A DNA stretch of 64,000 nucleotides from Actinomycetota bacterium (lineage in GTDB: Bacteria; Actinomycetota; Thermoleophilia; Solirubrobacterales; Solirubrobacteraceae): positions 173,588 through 237,587 of the forward strand of contig WLOQ01000003.1 of NCBI GenBank assembly GCA_009699245.1, given 5' to 3'. Below the pieces are notes generated by a model, which was given only the letters and a program-made list of their open reading frames with translations, ran no database searches and was not told the origin of the DNA. Each line of letters opens with the position of its first letter. Position 1 is the stretch's first letter. A program made the position numbers and the translations under genes. This document shows positions 8,153-16,302 of the stretch, one piece after another.

Positions 8153-9127
8153 TCAGTCGACCGGCGGCGTGACGACGGTGAAGAACGTGTCGGGGACGAC
8201 GCCGTACACGGCTGCGCCCCAGTCGAGCTCGCTCTCCTTCCACTTGATCGTCTTCCACGCGGGGTCGAAGATCAGGTAGCCGGCGTCGCCGTAGAGCTCC
8301 ACGCGATTGCCGCCGGGCTCGAAGACGTAGAGGAAGATGCCCTGCGCCAGGCCATGCTTCCCGGGCCCACCCTCGACGACGTAGCCGTGCTCGCGCAGCA
8401 GCTCGGCCGCGTCCGCGACGTGCTGCGGGATGCCGTACCAGTAGCAGACGTGATGGAACCGGCCGGGCAGGCCGGCCGGGTCGGCGGTGAAGGCGAGATC
8501 GTGGACCACGAGGCTCGTGCTCATCCACGACCCGATCTCGACCGAGCCGTCGTCGCTGACGATCTGCTCGCGCGCCTGGAAGCCGAGGTGATCGGTGAGG
8601 AACTCGCGCGTGGCCTTCACGTCCGGAGCGGTGAAGGTGCAGTGGTCGATGCGGCGGACCGGCACGCCGGTCGGCGGCCGCTTCTGCGGACGGTTGAGCA
8701 GCTTGCTCTTCTGGTCCTCCGGGACGTCGTAGTAGTCGACGTCATAGAAGAGCTCGAAGTTCTGCTCCGACGGCAGACGGAAGTGGTACGAGTCGCCATG
8801 ACCCAGGTCGCCGTCGGTCCAGCCGACGCCGAGGCCTGTCGTCTCGATCGATGCGACGCGGCGCTGCAGGGCTTCAGGGGAGCGCGCGCGCAGCCCGACA
8901 TGGCCGAGTCCGGGCTTCGGGGACTCGGTGATCTTGAGGCTGTGGTGGTACGACTCCTCGTAGGCGCGCAGGTAGACGGACTGGCCATGACGCTCGGTCT
9001 CGAACATCCCGAGGAACTTCGTGAAGAAGTCGTAGGTCCCCTGAGGGTCGGGGCTGAGCAGCTCGACGTGGGCAACCTGTGCGACGTCGAAGATCCCGCC
9101 GTAGGTCGGTTCGCTGGTGGTGGGCAC
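8153..9127 (-). CDS. Type I extradiol ring-cleavage dioxygenase (catechol 2,3-dioxygenase family)
   Basis: This 324-residue protein has two VOC domains, the layout of type I extradiol dioxygenases. The C-terminal domain carries the iron 2-His-1-Glu set: His162 (RRIDHCTF), His225 or His226 (RFHHVCYW) and Glu277 (NRVELYG). The N-terminal domain (QVAHVELLSPDPQGTYDFF) keeps the fold without the metal site. It opens a catechol ring next to the two hydroxyls. The hydrolase and hydroxylase in the same operon complete a meta pathway. Confidence 0.9.
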   Translation of the reverse strand: MPTTSEPTYGGIFDVAQVAHVELLSPDPQGTYDFFTKFLGMFETERHGQSVYLRAYEESYHHSLKITESPKPGLGHVGLRARSPEALQRRVASIETTGLGVGWTDGDLGHGDSYHFRLPSEQNFELFYDVDYYDVPEDQKSKLLNRPQKRPPTGVPVRRIDHCTFTAPDVKATREFLTDHLGFQAREQIVSDDGSVEIGSWMSTSLVVHDLAFTADPAGLPGRFHHVCYWYGIPQHVADAAELLREHGYVVEGGPGKHGLAQGIFLYVFEPGGNRVELYGDAGYLIFDPAWKTIKWKESELDWGAAVYGVVPDTFFTVVTPPVD

Positions 9128-9156
9128 GCAATCTCTCCTGTGGAACCTGTGGGCCG

Positions 9157-10692
9157 CTAGCGGCCGGGGTTGAACGCCATCCCCATCGACTGTGCCCCGG
9201 ACTCGGGCCAGCGGACGGTGACGATCTTCTGATGGGTGTAGAACCGGAACGCCTCAGGGCCGAGAAGCCCGTGTGCGCCGAAGACGGAGGCCTTCCAGCC
9301 GCCCGTCGAGAAGCTGTTGACCGGCACGGGAATCGGCACGTTGACACCGACCATGCCGGCGCCGGCATCGCGCTGGAACTTGCGCGCCGCGAGGCCGCTG
9401 CCCGTGAAGATCGACGCGCCGTTGCCGTACGGGCTGCGGTCGATGAGGTCCATCGCCTCATCGAGCGTCTCGACGCGCACGATGCCGAGGACCGGGCCGA
9501 AGATCTCGTTGTCGTAGAGGGACGTCCCGGGCACGACGCGGTCGAAGAGCGTCGGGCCGACGAAGAACCCGGCCCGCTCGGCGGCCAGCGCACGGCCGTC
9601 GACGACGAGCTCCGCTCCCTCGGCGACGCCCTTCTCGATGTAGTCGAGCGCACGCTGCTGCGACTCGCGGGAGATCACGGGACCCATCTCGCTGTCGGCG
9701 TCGCGGCCGGCGCCGACCTTGAGCGCCGGGATGCGCGAAGAGACCTCCTCGCGGATGCGGTCGGCCGCGTCACCGACGGCGACCGCGAGCGTCACGGCCA
9801 TGCAGCGCTGTCCGGAGGACCCGAAGGCGCCCGAGACGAGACTGTCGGCGGTGAATGGCATGTCGGCGTCCGGCATCACGATCACGTGATTCTTGGCGCC
9901 GCCCATCGCCTGCACGCGCTTGCCGGCGGCCGAACCGCGGCGGTAGATCTCGTGGGCGACGGGCGTGGATCCGACGAAGCTCGCCGCCTGGATGACCGGG
10001 TGGTCGAGCAGCAGGCCGACGGTCTCGGCCTCGCCCTGAATGACGTTGAACGCGCCGACGGGAAGGCCGGTCTGCTCGAGGATCTCGCACAGGAGGACCG
10101 AGGCGGAGGGCACCCGGGGCGACGGCTTGTGGATGACGGTGTTGCCGCTGACCAACGCAGCGACGGCGTCCCAGACCGGGATCATGAGCGGGAAGTTGAA
10201 CGGGGTGATCGTTGTGACCACGCCCAGCGGGCGCGGCAGCGCATACGTATCGATGCCGCGCGCGACCTGCTCGGAGTACGCGCCCTGGAGCGCGACCGGC
10301 ATCGAGAAGGCCGAGTCGAGGCCGTCGAGCGTGCGATTGAACTCGCCCTCGGCGTCGGGCCGGGCCTTCCCTCCCTCGTCGATGATCAGGTCGACGAGCG
10401 CGGGACGTGCTGCGACGAGCCGCTCGCGGAAGCCCATGAGCCAGGCGAAACGCCGGTTCTGGGCGGCCTCGCGCCACTCAACGAAGGCTGCCGATGCCGC
10501 ATCGACGGCGCGCTGCACCGTGGCCGCATCCGCATGCGCCACGAGCCGGGTGACCTCACCGGTCGCCGGGTCGAACACCTGGCTCGTCGGGGCCGACGGA
10601 TCGGCCACCGTCTCGCCGGCAATGCGCGACCCGACGAGCGGCAGCCCCTGGAGCTGCTCGGACGACGCGGAGAGGATCTCGACCTCGGGCAT
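9157..10692 (-). CDS. mmsA: CoA-acylating methylmalonate-semialdehyde dehydrogenase family protein
   Basis: This 511-residue aldehyde dehydrogenase belongs to the MmsA group. The catalytic Cys297 is in GSSGQRCMAV. The usual ALDH general-base Glu motif is replaced by QAMGGAKNH, as in CoA-dependent MMSDH, and the substrate-binding stretch is ITPFNFPLMIPVWD. MmsA converts methylmalonate semialdehyde (or malonate semialdehyde) with NAD+ and CoA to propionyl-CoA (or acetyl-CoA). Placed between the ring-cleavage dioxygenase and the FAH hydratase, it may handle an aldehyde produced by the pathway rather than valine catabolism. That role is inference. Confidence 0.85.
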   Translation of the reverse strand: MPEVEILSASSEQLQGLPLVGSRIAGETVADPSAPTSQVFDPATGEVTRLVAHADAATVQRAVDAASAAFVEWREAAQNRRFAWLMGFRERLVAARPALVDLIIDEGGKARPDAEGEFNRTLDGLDSAFSMPVALQGAYSEQVARGIDTYALPRPLGVVTTITPFNFPLMIPVWDAVAALVSGNTVIHKPSPRVPSASVLLCEILEQTGLPVGAFNVIQGEAETVGLLLDHPVIQAASFVGSTPVAHEIYRRGSAAGKRVQAMGGAKNHVIVMPDADMPFTADSLVSGAFGSSGQRCMAVTLAVAVGDAADRIREEVSSRIPALKVGAGRDADSEMGPVISRESQQRALDYIEKGVAEGAELVVDGRALAAERAGFFVGPTLFDRVVPGTSLYDNEIFGPVLGIVRVETLDEAMDLIDRSPYGNGASIFTGSGLAARKFQRDAGAGMVGVNVPIPVPVNSFSTGGWKASVFGAHGLLGPEAFRFYTHQKIVTVRWPESGAQSMGMAFNPGR

Positions 10693-10700
10693 GGGGACTC

Positions 10701-11588
10701 CTAGCTCTTCGGTGCGTTGACGAGCGTGTTGCGCAGGACGCCGATCTCGGAGACCTCGACCTCGATCACGTCCCCCGCCTTCATGAAGACGGGCGGGTTG
10801 CGCGCGATGCCGATGCCGGCAGGCGTGCCGGTCGCGATCACGTCGCCGGGAACGAGCGTGATGACCGAGCTGATGAACTCGATGAGGCGCGCGATCGGGA
10901 AGATCATGAGATCCGTCGTCGCGTCCTGCATCGTCTCACCGTTGAGGCGGCACTGGACGCGCAGCTGCTGCGGGTCCGCAATCGCATCGGCCGTGACGAG
11001 CACCGGACCGAACGGGCCGAAGGTGTCGGCCGCCTTACCAGCCGTCCACTGCGGGGTCTGGAGCTGGATGTCACGCGCGCTGATGTCGTTGAAGGCGCTG
11101 TAGCCGCCGACATAGTCGAGGGCGTCGTCGATCGAGACGCGTGTGGCGGTGCGCCCGATGATCACGGCGAGCTCGGCCTCGTAGTCCATCTTCTCGGTGG
11201 CCGCCGGGATCAGGACCTCGGCGTCCTGCCCCACCAGCGAGGTGGTGAACTTCGGGAAGAGGATCGGCACCGGCGGAGCCTCGTTCGGCGCCTTGTCGAT
11301 GCCCTTGGCCTCCTCCACATGCGCGTGGTAGTTCAGGCCAATGCAGATGATCTTCTGCGGCTCGGGGACCGGGGGCGCGAGGGTGAGCGCCTCGATCGGC
11401 GCTCCGTCGGCGGCCATGGCGGCCGCTGCGCTCTCGAGCCCATCACGCGCAGCCTGATCCACCTTGAGGATCCCGACGACGGTGCCGGCCCAGGCAGCCC
11501 CGGCCGCCTTCTCAGCGTCGACGACCTTGCCGTCGATCTCGACACCGGCGCGCAACGCGTCGCCATCCACATACGTGACCAGCCTCAC
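10701..11588 (-). CDS. Fumarylacetoacetate hydrolase-family protein
   Basis: This 295-residue FAH-family enzyme shows GLNYHAHVEEA, the metal-binding DYEAELAVIIG, YSAFNDISARDIQ and the C-terminal DVIATGTPAGIG followed by EVEVSEIGVLRNTLV. The family includes 2-hydroxypentadienoate hydratases and decarboxylases that follow the C-C hydrolase in meta pathways, as well as acylpyruvate hydrolases. The start is GTG at 11588 with a purine-rich GAGGGGGAG just before it. It is the first gene after the promoter at 11642-11671. Confidence 0.8.
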   Translation of the reverse strand: MRLVTYVDGDALRAGVEIDGKVVDAEKAAGAAWAGTVVGILKVDQAARDGLESAAAAMAADGAPIEALTLAPPVPEPQKIICIGLNYHAHVEEAKGIDKAPNEAPPVPILFPKFTTSLVGQDAEVLIPAATEKMDYEAELAVIIGRTATRVSIDDALDYVGGYSAFNDISARDIQLQTPQWTAGKAADTFGPFGPVLVTADAIADPQQLRVQCRLNGETMQDATTDLMIFPIARLIEFISSVITLVPGDVIATGTPAGIGIARNPPVFMKAGDVIEVEVSEIGVLRNTLVNAPKS

Positions 11589-11600
11589 AACTCCCCCTCT

Positions 11601-11619
11601 GTGCGGGAGCTGCCCGCAC
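11601..11619 (-). promoter_or_regulatory. 5'-UTR hairpin before the FAH gene
   Basis: GTGCGGG (11601-11607) and CCCGCAC (11613-11619) form a perfect 7-bp stem with a 5-base loop. It sits between the predicted transcription start (near 11635) and the ribosome-binding site at about 11591-11599. It could affect translation or RNA stability, or be a protein-binding palindrome. Confidence 0.5.
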
Positions 11620-11641
11620 GACCGTTCGAAGAACTTGAAAC

Positions 11642-11671
11642 AGAATAGGTCTCGCCCGCGGCGAGTGTCAA
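11642..11671 (-). promoter_or_regulatory. Sigma-70-type promoter for the FAH-to-CoA-ligase operon
   Basis: On the minus strand a perfect -35 TTGACA (11666-11671) is followed after 18 bases by -10 TATTCT (11642-11647). Transcription would start near 11635 and run into the FAH gene and on through mmsA, the dioxygenase, the hydrolase, the hydroxylase and the CoA ligase. Just downstream, GTTTCAAGTTCTTCGAAC (11624-11641) is partly palindromic and may be an operator. Confidence 0.7.
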
Positions 11672-11700
11672 TGCGCCATGCGGCATCGCCGCAGCGGCCG

Positions 11701-12549
11701 TCAGCCGCCGAGCCACGGCGTCTTGAACGGCGCGTCGCGCGCGTCCTTGAAGGCCTTCCAGCCTTCCTTCATGAGGTCCGAGAAGCGGCGTCCGTCCTGC
11801 GTCGCATGCTCGCGGAAGTCGCCGTTGGCGACCGCGTTGAGCGCGAGCGCGTAGTGCTTCTGCGACCCCCACCCCATGTGATCCATCGCGCCGTTGACGA
11901 CGCGGCGGTTCATCGCCACGCCGACCGGCGGCATGGCCGCGATGCGGCGGCCGAGGTCGAAGACGCGCTCCTCGAAGCGCGCGTGCTCCACGACCTCAAG
12001 GACGAGGCCGAACTCCTTCGCCTGCTCGGCGGTCAGGACCTCGCCGCTCATGCAGAGGAACTTGGCCCGCTGCGGACCGACGTGGTAGGTCAGGACATCG
12101 ACGCCGGTGCCGCCGAAGCGCGTCTCGATCAGACCGATCTTGGCCTGATCGGATGCGATCAGGATGTCGAAGTGTGCCGCCATGATGAGCGCAGCGCCGA
12201 AGCACAGGCCGTTGATCGCGCCGATCGTGGGCTTGCGCAGATGACGAATCCGCTCGTTGTCCTCATCCTCGCCGCCGAGGAACCAGTACCAGTCGTTCGC
12301 GGTGTGCAGTTCGCCGGCAGCGCCCAGCTGCCCACCGGACGAGAACGCCCGCCCGGACCCGGTGACGATGCTCACCCGGATGTCGTCGTCGTGGTCCGCG
12401 GCCTCGAGCCCGTCGACAAGCTCGCGCTGGAAACTTCCCGGCCCGTGGTCCATCGCGTTGAGCGTGTCAGGCCGATTGAGCGTGAACGTCGCGACGCCGT
12501 CGCGCACCGTCCGCAGCACGCGCGGCCCGTCAGCGGCGGCCTCGCTCAT
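11701..12549 (-). CDS. Enoyl-CoA hydratase/isomerase family protein
   Basis: This 282-residue crotonase-fold protein has oxyanion-hole segments SSGGQLGAAG and GLCFGAALIMAAHFDILIA. The segment KIGLIETRFGGTG keeps a Glu at the usual catalytic position. The family hydrates enoyl-CoA or carries out related isomerase, lyase or hydrolase steps. It starts at an ATG overlapping the reductase stop as ATGA, so the pair probably acts on the same enoyl-CoA intermediate. Confidence 0.85.
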   Translation of the reverse strand: MSEAAADGPRVLRTVRDGVATFTLNRPDTLNAMDHGPGSFQRELVDGLEAADHDDDIRVSIVTGSGRAFSSGGQLGAAGELHTANDWYWFLGGEDEDNERIRHLRKPTIGAINGLCFGAALIMAAHFDILIASDQAKIGLIETRFGGTGVDVLTYHVGPQRAKFLCMSGEVLTAEQAKEFGLVLEVVEHARFEERVFDLGRRIAAMPPVGVAMNRRVVNGAMDHMGWGSQKHYALALNAVANGDFREHATQDGRRFSDLMKEGWKAFKDARDAPFKTPWLGG

Positions 12550-13769
12550 GCAGCGGCCCCGACGCGCACGACGGTGTTGCCGGGCGGGAGCGTTCCGGCG
12601 GCCATCTCGGCGTGGACGCGTCCGACGTCTTCGAAGCCCACGACCTGCCCGACGCACGGGTCGATCTTCCCCTCGCGGACGAGGTCGTTGTACGCGATCG
12701 CCTGCGCGTCGTTGGTGCCATGGGAGCCCTGGAGGCGCTTCTGGCGGACCCAGTGGTAGCGCAGGTCGACTGTCGCCGAGTAGCCGGACGTGCCGGCGCA
12801 GATGACGACCATGCCGCCCGCCTCGCACACGAAGATGCTGGTCGGGACGGTGGCCTCACCGGGGTGCTCGAAGACGATGTTGGGGCTGCGCTTGGAGCCG
12901 AGGACATCCCAGATGGCCTTGCCGAAGGCGCGCGCGCCGGCCGTCCACTCCTTCTGCCCGGCGGCGTCCTCCCAGTGCGGCGGAATGCCCCAATGGTTGA
13001 ACTCGCTGCGGTCGATCCAGCCCTCCGCGCCGAGCGACAAGACATGCTCGCCGCGCTCGGGGCTCGAGACCACGGCGACGGGGATGCCGCCGGCCTCGCG
13101 CACGAGCTGCACGGCCTGCGTCCCAAGGCCGCCGGAGCCGCCCCAGACGAGGACGACATCGTCCTTCTGGACCGTGTTGCCCTGCCAGCCGTGGAGCATG
13201 CGGTAGGCCGTCGTCCCGACGAGGGTCGGAGCGGCGGCAGCCTCCCAGCTCAGGTGCTCGGCCTTCGGCAGGACCTGATGCGACTGTGCTCGGCAGAACT
13301 GCGCGAACGAGCCGAAGTTCGTGTCGTAGCCCCAGATGCGCGCGGACGGCGCGATCATCGGATCCTTGCCGGCTGCGATCCACGGGTCTGCGGCGTCCCA
13401 ATAGCCCGGGTGCACGATCACCTCGTCGCCGACGGCGACGTTCGTGACGTTCTTGCCGGTCGCCCAGACGATGCCGCTGGCGTCGCTGCCGCCGACATGG
13501 AAGTCGTACGGCTCGCCCTGCTTCTGGCGCATACCGATCACGTCGACCGGGATGCCACGAGCCGCCCAGACGTTGTTGTAGTTGATGCCCGCCGCCATGA
13601 CGGCGATGAGGACGTCGTCGTCGCCGATCGGCGGGGTTTCGACCTCCTCGATCTGGAAGGCCGCGGCGGGGTCGCCGAAACGATCCTGGCGCACGACCTG
13701 GGCGACCATCGTCGCCGGCACCTCGCCGACGGCGGGCAGTGCGGGCATCTCAAACGGGGTGGAGCTCAT
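12546..13769 (-). CDS. Crotonyl-CoA carboxylase/reductase-family enzyme
   Basis: This 407-residue medium-chain reductase matches the Ccr family in length and signature. It contains GINYNNVWAARG, the insertion HPGYWDAADPWIAAG followed by IWGYDTNFGSFAQFC, the nucleotide site WGGSGGLGTQAVQL, and RLQGSHGTND, whose His aligns from memory with a CO2-binding residue of known Ccr enzymes. Ccr reduces crotonyl-CoA with NADPH and fixes CO2 to give ethylmalonyl-CoA; relatives use other 2-enoyl-CoAs. No other ethylmalonyl-CoA pathway genes are here, so it more likely reduces a pathway enoyl-CoA. Confidence 0.82.
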   Translation of the reverse strand: MSSTPFEMPALPAVGEVPATMVAQVVRQDRFGDPAAAFQIEEVETPPIGDDDVLIAVMAAGINYNNVWAARGIPVDVIGMRQKQGEPYDFHVGGSDASGIVWATGKNVTNVAVGDEVIVHPGYWDAADPWIAAGKDPMIAPSARIWGYDTNFGSFAQFCRAQSHQVLPKAEHLSWEAAAAPTLVGTTAYRMLHGWQGNTVQKDDVVLVWGGSGGLGTQAVQLVREAGGIPVAVVSSPERGEHVLSLGAEGWIDRSEFNHWGIPPHWEDAAGQKEWTAGARAFGKAIWDVLGSKRSPNIVFEHPGEATVPTSIFVCEAGGMVVICAGTSGYSATVDLRYHWVRQKRLQGSHGTNDAQAIAYNDLVREGKIDPCVGQVVGFEDVGRVHAEMAAGTLPPGNTVVRVGAAA

Positions 13770-13810
13770 GTGTGAAGGGTCCTTCGTGAGGGATCAGACA
13801 ACGAGACTGA

Positions 13811-13849
13811 GGCCGGGCCGGCGCACTCCACGGGAGGCGCAGCCCGGCC
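13811..13849 (-). repeat. Long GC-rich hairpin between the HsaA-like and Ccr genes
   Basis: GGCCGGGC (13811-13818) pairs with GCCCGGCC (13842-13849). Inside, GCGC pairs with GCGC and CTCC with GGAG around an ACG loop, giving 16 base pairs with only three unpaired bases in the arms. No U tract follows on either strand. It may be an attenuator, a processing or stability element, or a weak terminator that sets relative expression inside the array. Confidence 0.6.
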
Positions 13850-13878
13850 GGGGCCGGAACGGTGATCGCGCGGGGCGA

Positions 13879-15039
13879 TCAGAGCATCGGCACGGTCGGC
13901 TCCTGGCCGAGGCGCGCCTGCCCGTGCGCTGCGAAGAGCATGTCGTACGACAGGCCGTAGTGGTGTGAGCCCGCGGTGACGTCGCGGTGGTACTGCGCCA
14001 GCTGGTCGTCGACGAAGAGGCTGTGCGCCCCACCGACGGCGTAGAGACGGTCGGTCGCCTGGACCGCGATCTTGGCCGCCCACGCGGCATCGCGACGCCA
14101 GCGGGTGCGGTCGAGCACGGACGGCTCGACCTCCACAGCGCCCATCTCGCGCATTTCGGCGAACGTCGCGCGCACGGCGAGGCGGGCGGCGTTGATCTCG
14201 GCAGCTGCCTCACCGAGGCGGTGATGCACCTCGGGTCGAGCGCCGACCTGGATGCCGCTGAGCCCCCCGTACTTCGCGGAGGTCTGCTCGGTGAAGACCT
14301 CGAGGGCGCCGTTCGCCGCACCGAGGATGGACCCGATGAGCGCGACATGGAACATGCTCGTCAACGGGAGCCGCAGGAACGGCGACGGATAGAGCTCGCG
14401 CCCGACCGTCTGCGCGATGATCGTGACGCCGAGCGGCAGGATGCGGTGCTGCGGGACGAAGAGGTCCTTCGCCGCGACGTCCTTGCTGCCCGTGCCGCGC
14501 AGGCCAACGGTGTGCCACGTGTCGACGATCTCGAGCTCCGCGGTCGGGATCAGGTGGGCCAGCGGCCCCTGCTCCGACATCACATTGACGATCACCCAGT
14601 CGGAGCTGTCGACGCCGCTCGTGAAGTCCCACTGACCGGTGATCACAGAGCCACCGTCGGCCGGGACGGCCGAGGCACGTGCCGGGCTGAACCCGGTGGA
14701 GATGCGCGGCAGGCGCTCTCCGGGGATGAACATCTCCGCCTGCGCCTCCGGGCTGAACATCAGCGCGAGGAGGTTGTGGATCGCGTAGTTGCCGGCGACC
14801 CAGGACGTCGCCGCGCACCCGGTGCCGAGGGCGTAGCAGACGTCAAACAGGCCGTCGACGCCGAGATCCTCGCCGCCGAGCTCCACCGGGACGGTGGTCC
14901 CCAGGATGCCGAGGGCATCGATGTCGGCGATCGTCGCGTCGGGAATCCGCCGATCTTCGTCCGTCTCAAGGCGCCGCTCGCGCAGCGCCGGGACGAGCGC
15001 CAACGCGCTCTCGACCATCGTGGTGGTGGAAATCGCCAT
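13879..15039 (-). CDS. HsaA-like group D flavin-dependent monooxygenase (acyl-CoA dehydrogenase fold)
   Basis: This 386-residue protein has the acyl-CoA dehydrogenase fold. Its motifs are those of two-component hydroxylases such as HsaA: DTWHTVGLRGTGSKDV in the middle and YHRDVTAGSHHYGLSYD at the C-terminus, where reduced flavin binds. HsaA hydroxylates a phenolic steroid intermediate ortho to the existing hydroxyl using flavin reduced by HsaB. The flavin reductase at 2675-3160 may supply it. Dibenzothiophene-type sulfoxidases share the fold, so the substrate is open. Confidence 0.8.
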   Translation of the reverse strand: MAISTTTMVESALALVPALRERRLETDEDRRIPDATIADIDALGILGTTVPVELGGEDLGVDGLFDVCYALGTGCAATSWVAGNYAIHNLLALMFSPEAQAEMFIPGERLPRISTGFSPARASAVPADGGSVITGQWDFTSGVDSSDWVIVNVMSEQGPLAHLIPTAELEIVDTWHTVGLRGTGSKDVAAKDLFVPQHRILPLGVTIIAQTVGRELYPSPFLRLPLTSMFHVALIGSILGAANGALEVFTEQTSAKYGGLSGIQVGARPEVHHRLGEAAAEINAARLAVRATFAEMREMGAVEVEPSVLDRTRWRRDAAWAAKIAVQATDRLYAVGGAHSLFVDDQLAQYHRDVTAGSHHYGLSYDMLFAAHGQARLGQEPTVPML

Positions 15040-15041
15040 GC

Positions 15042-16244
15042 TCAGGACTCCTTCGTGCCGGTGTAGCTCGCCTGAGCCTCCTGAATGGAGGCGCGCTGCT
15101 CGGCCACTGCGGCCTCGCGTGATGCCATCGCCCGCTCCATGAAGGCCATCGGGCGGCGGTTGGATCCCTGGAAGGCCGGCATGACCTCACGGGCGAACAG
15201 CTCCAGCCCGCGGAAGTTGGCCTCCTGGCTCGTCCAGTCGGTCGCCGAGAAGAGCAGCAGCTTGCCGAAGCCGCCCGTCATCTCAGCCATGTTCGAGATC
15301 ATCTCGATCGCGTCATCCGGCGTACCGATGCACGCGATCTGCGTGCCGCCGAACGCGGCGATGAGATCGTCGACGCTGGGCGGGCCCTCGGGCACCGGGG
15401 CGCCCTCCTCCGGCTCGAGCCACTCGAACGTCCGCTCCGAGACGGCTCCCGAGTACATCGCGAAGCCCGGGAGGCCCTTCTCAACCTCGCGCTTGGCCTG
15501 CTCGCGCGTCTCGGCGACGTGGATCATCGCCACGACGCCCCAGTTGCTGCGGTCCACCACCTGGTTGTGGGCGACAGCCTGTTCCTCGACCACGTTCCAG
15601 TGGTTCGCGAGCGACGCGAAGCCCTTGGCCGAGAGGCCGCTGAGCGAGATGAGGCTCGAGCCGTACTTGCCGGCGAGGCTCGGGCCGAACGGGGACTCCA
15701 TCGCGGTGAACGCGATCTCCATCGTCGGATCGGAGTACGGCGAGAGCTGGAGCTGCGCGTCGCGCAGCGTGAACCAGTCGGTCTCCATCGTCAGCGGCTC
15801 GTCGTTCGTGAGCAGGTGGTAGATGGCCTCCCAGGCCTCGACCATGCGCTTGCGGGTCTCCGACCACGGCACGCCGAGCATGTGCGCATCGGTCGGCAGC
15901 GAGCCGGGGCCGACGCCGAGCATCGTGCGCCCGCGAGAGAGGTGATCGAGGAGCACGGCGCGCTCGGCCACGTGGTACGGGTGGTGATACGGGAGCGACG
16001 CGACGCCGGAGCCGATGCGCATGTGCTGCGTGCGCTCGATGGCGGCGGCGATGAAGACCTCAGGCGAGGTCACGTACTCGTAGCCACCCGAGTGGTGCTC
16101 ACCGATCCACGCCTCCTTGAATCCAAGCGTGTCGGCGTACGTCAGTGTCTCGAGGTCGCGATGCAGCGCCCGGGTCGGGTTCTGCTGCGGGTAGTGCATG
16201 GGCGGCATGAACAGCCCGAACTCCATGCGTCCGTTGAATGCCAT
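15042..16244 (-). CDS. Luciferase-like (LLM class) flavin-dependent monooxygenase 1
   Basis: This 400-residue TIM-barrel protein of the bacterial luciferase-like family starts MEFGLFMPPMHYPQQNP and carries EAWIGEHHSGGYEY, MRIGSGVASLPYHHP and RTMLGVGPGSLPTDA. These strands line the FMN or F420 pocket. Family members include alkane, limonene and nitrilotriacetate monooxygenases and F420-dependent dehydrogenases. Start at 16244: an AGGAGA stretch lies about 10 bases upstream. It is adjacent to a second LLM enzyme, which suggests two oxidative steps or a heterodimer. Confidence 0.85.
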   Translation of the reverse strand: MAFNGRMEFGLFMPPMHYPQQNPTRALHRDLETLTYADTLGFKEAWIGEHHSGGYEYVTSPEVFIAAAIERTQHMRIGSGVASLPYHHPYHVAERAVLLDHLSRGRTMLGVGPGSLPTDAHMLGVPWSETRKRMVEAWEAIYHLLTNDEPLTMETDWFTLRDAQLQLSPYSDPTMEIAFTAMESPFGPSLAGKYGSSLISLSGLSAKGFASLANHWNVVEEQAVAHNQVVDRSNWGVVAMIHVAETREQAKREVEKGLPGFAMYSGAVSERTFEWLEPEEGAPVPEGPPSVDDLIAAFGGTQIACIGTPDDAIEMISNMAEMTGGFGKLLLFSATDWTSQEANFRGLELFAREVMPAFQGSNRRPMAFMERAMASREAAVAEQRASIQEAQASYTGTKES

Positions 16245-16302
16245 CTGATTGGTCTCCTGTGCTCTCTCGTCGCGCGGTGGGTGCGTGGATGGTCGGTGCC
16301 GT

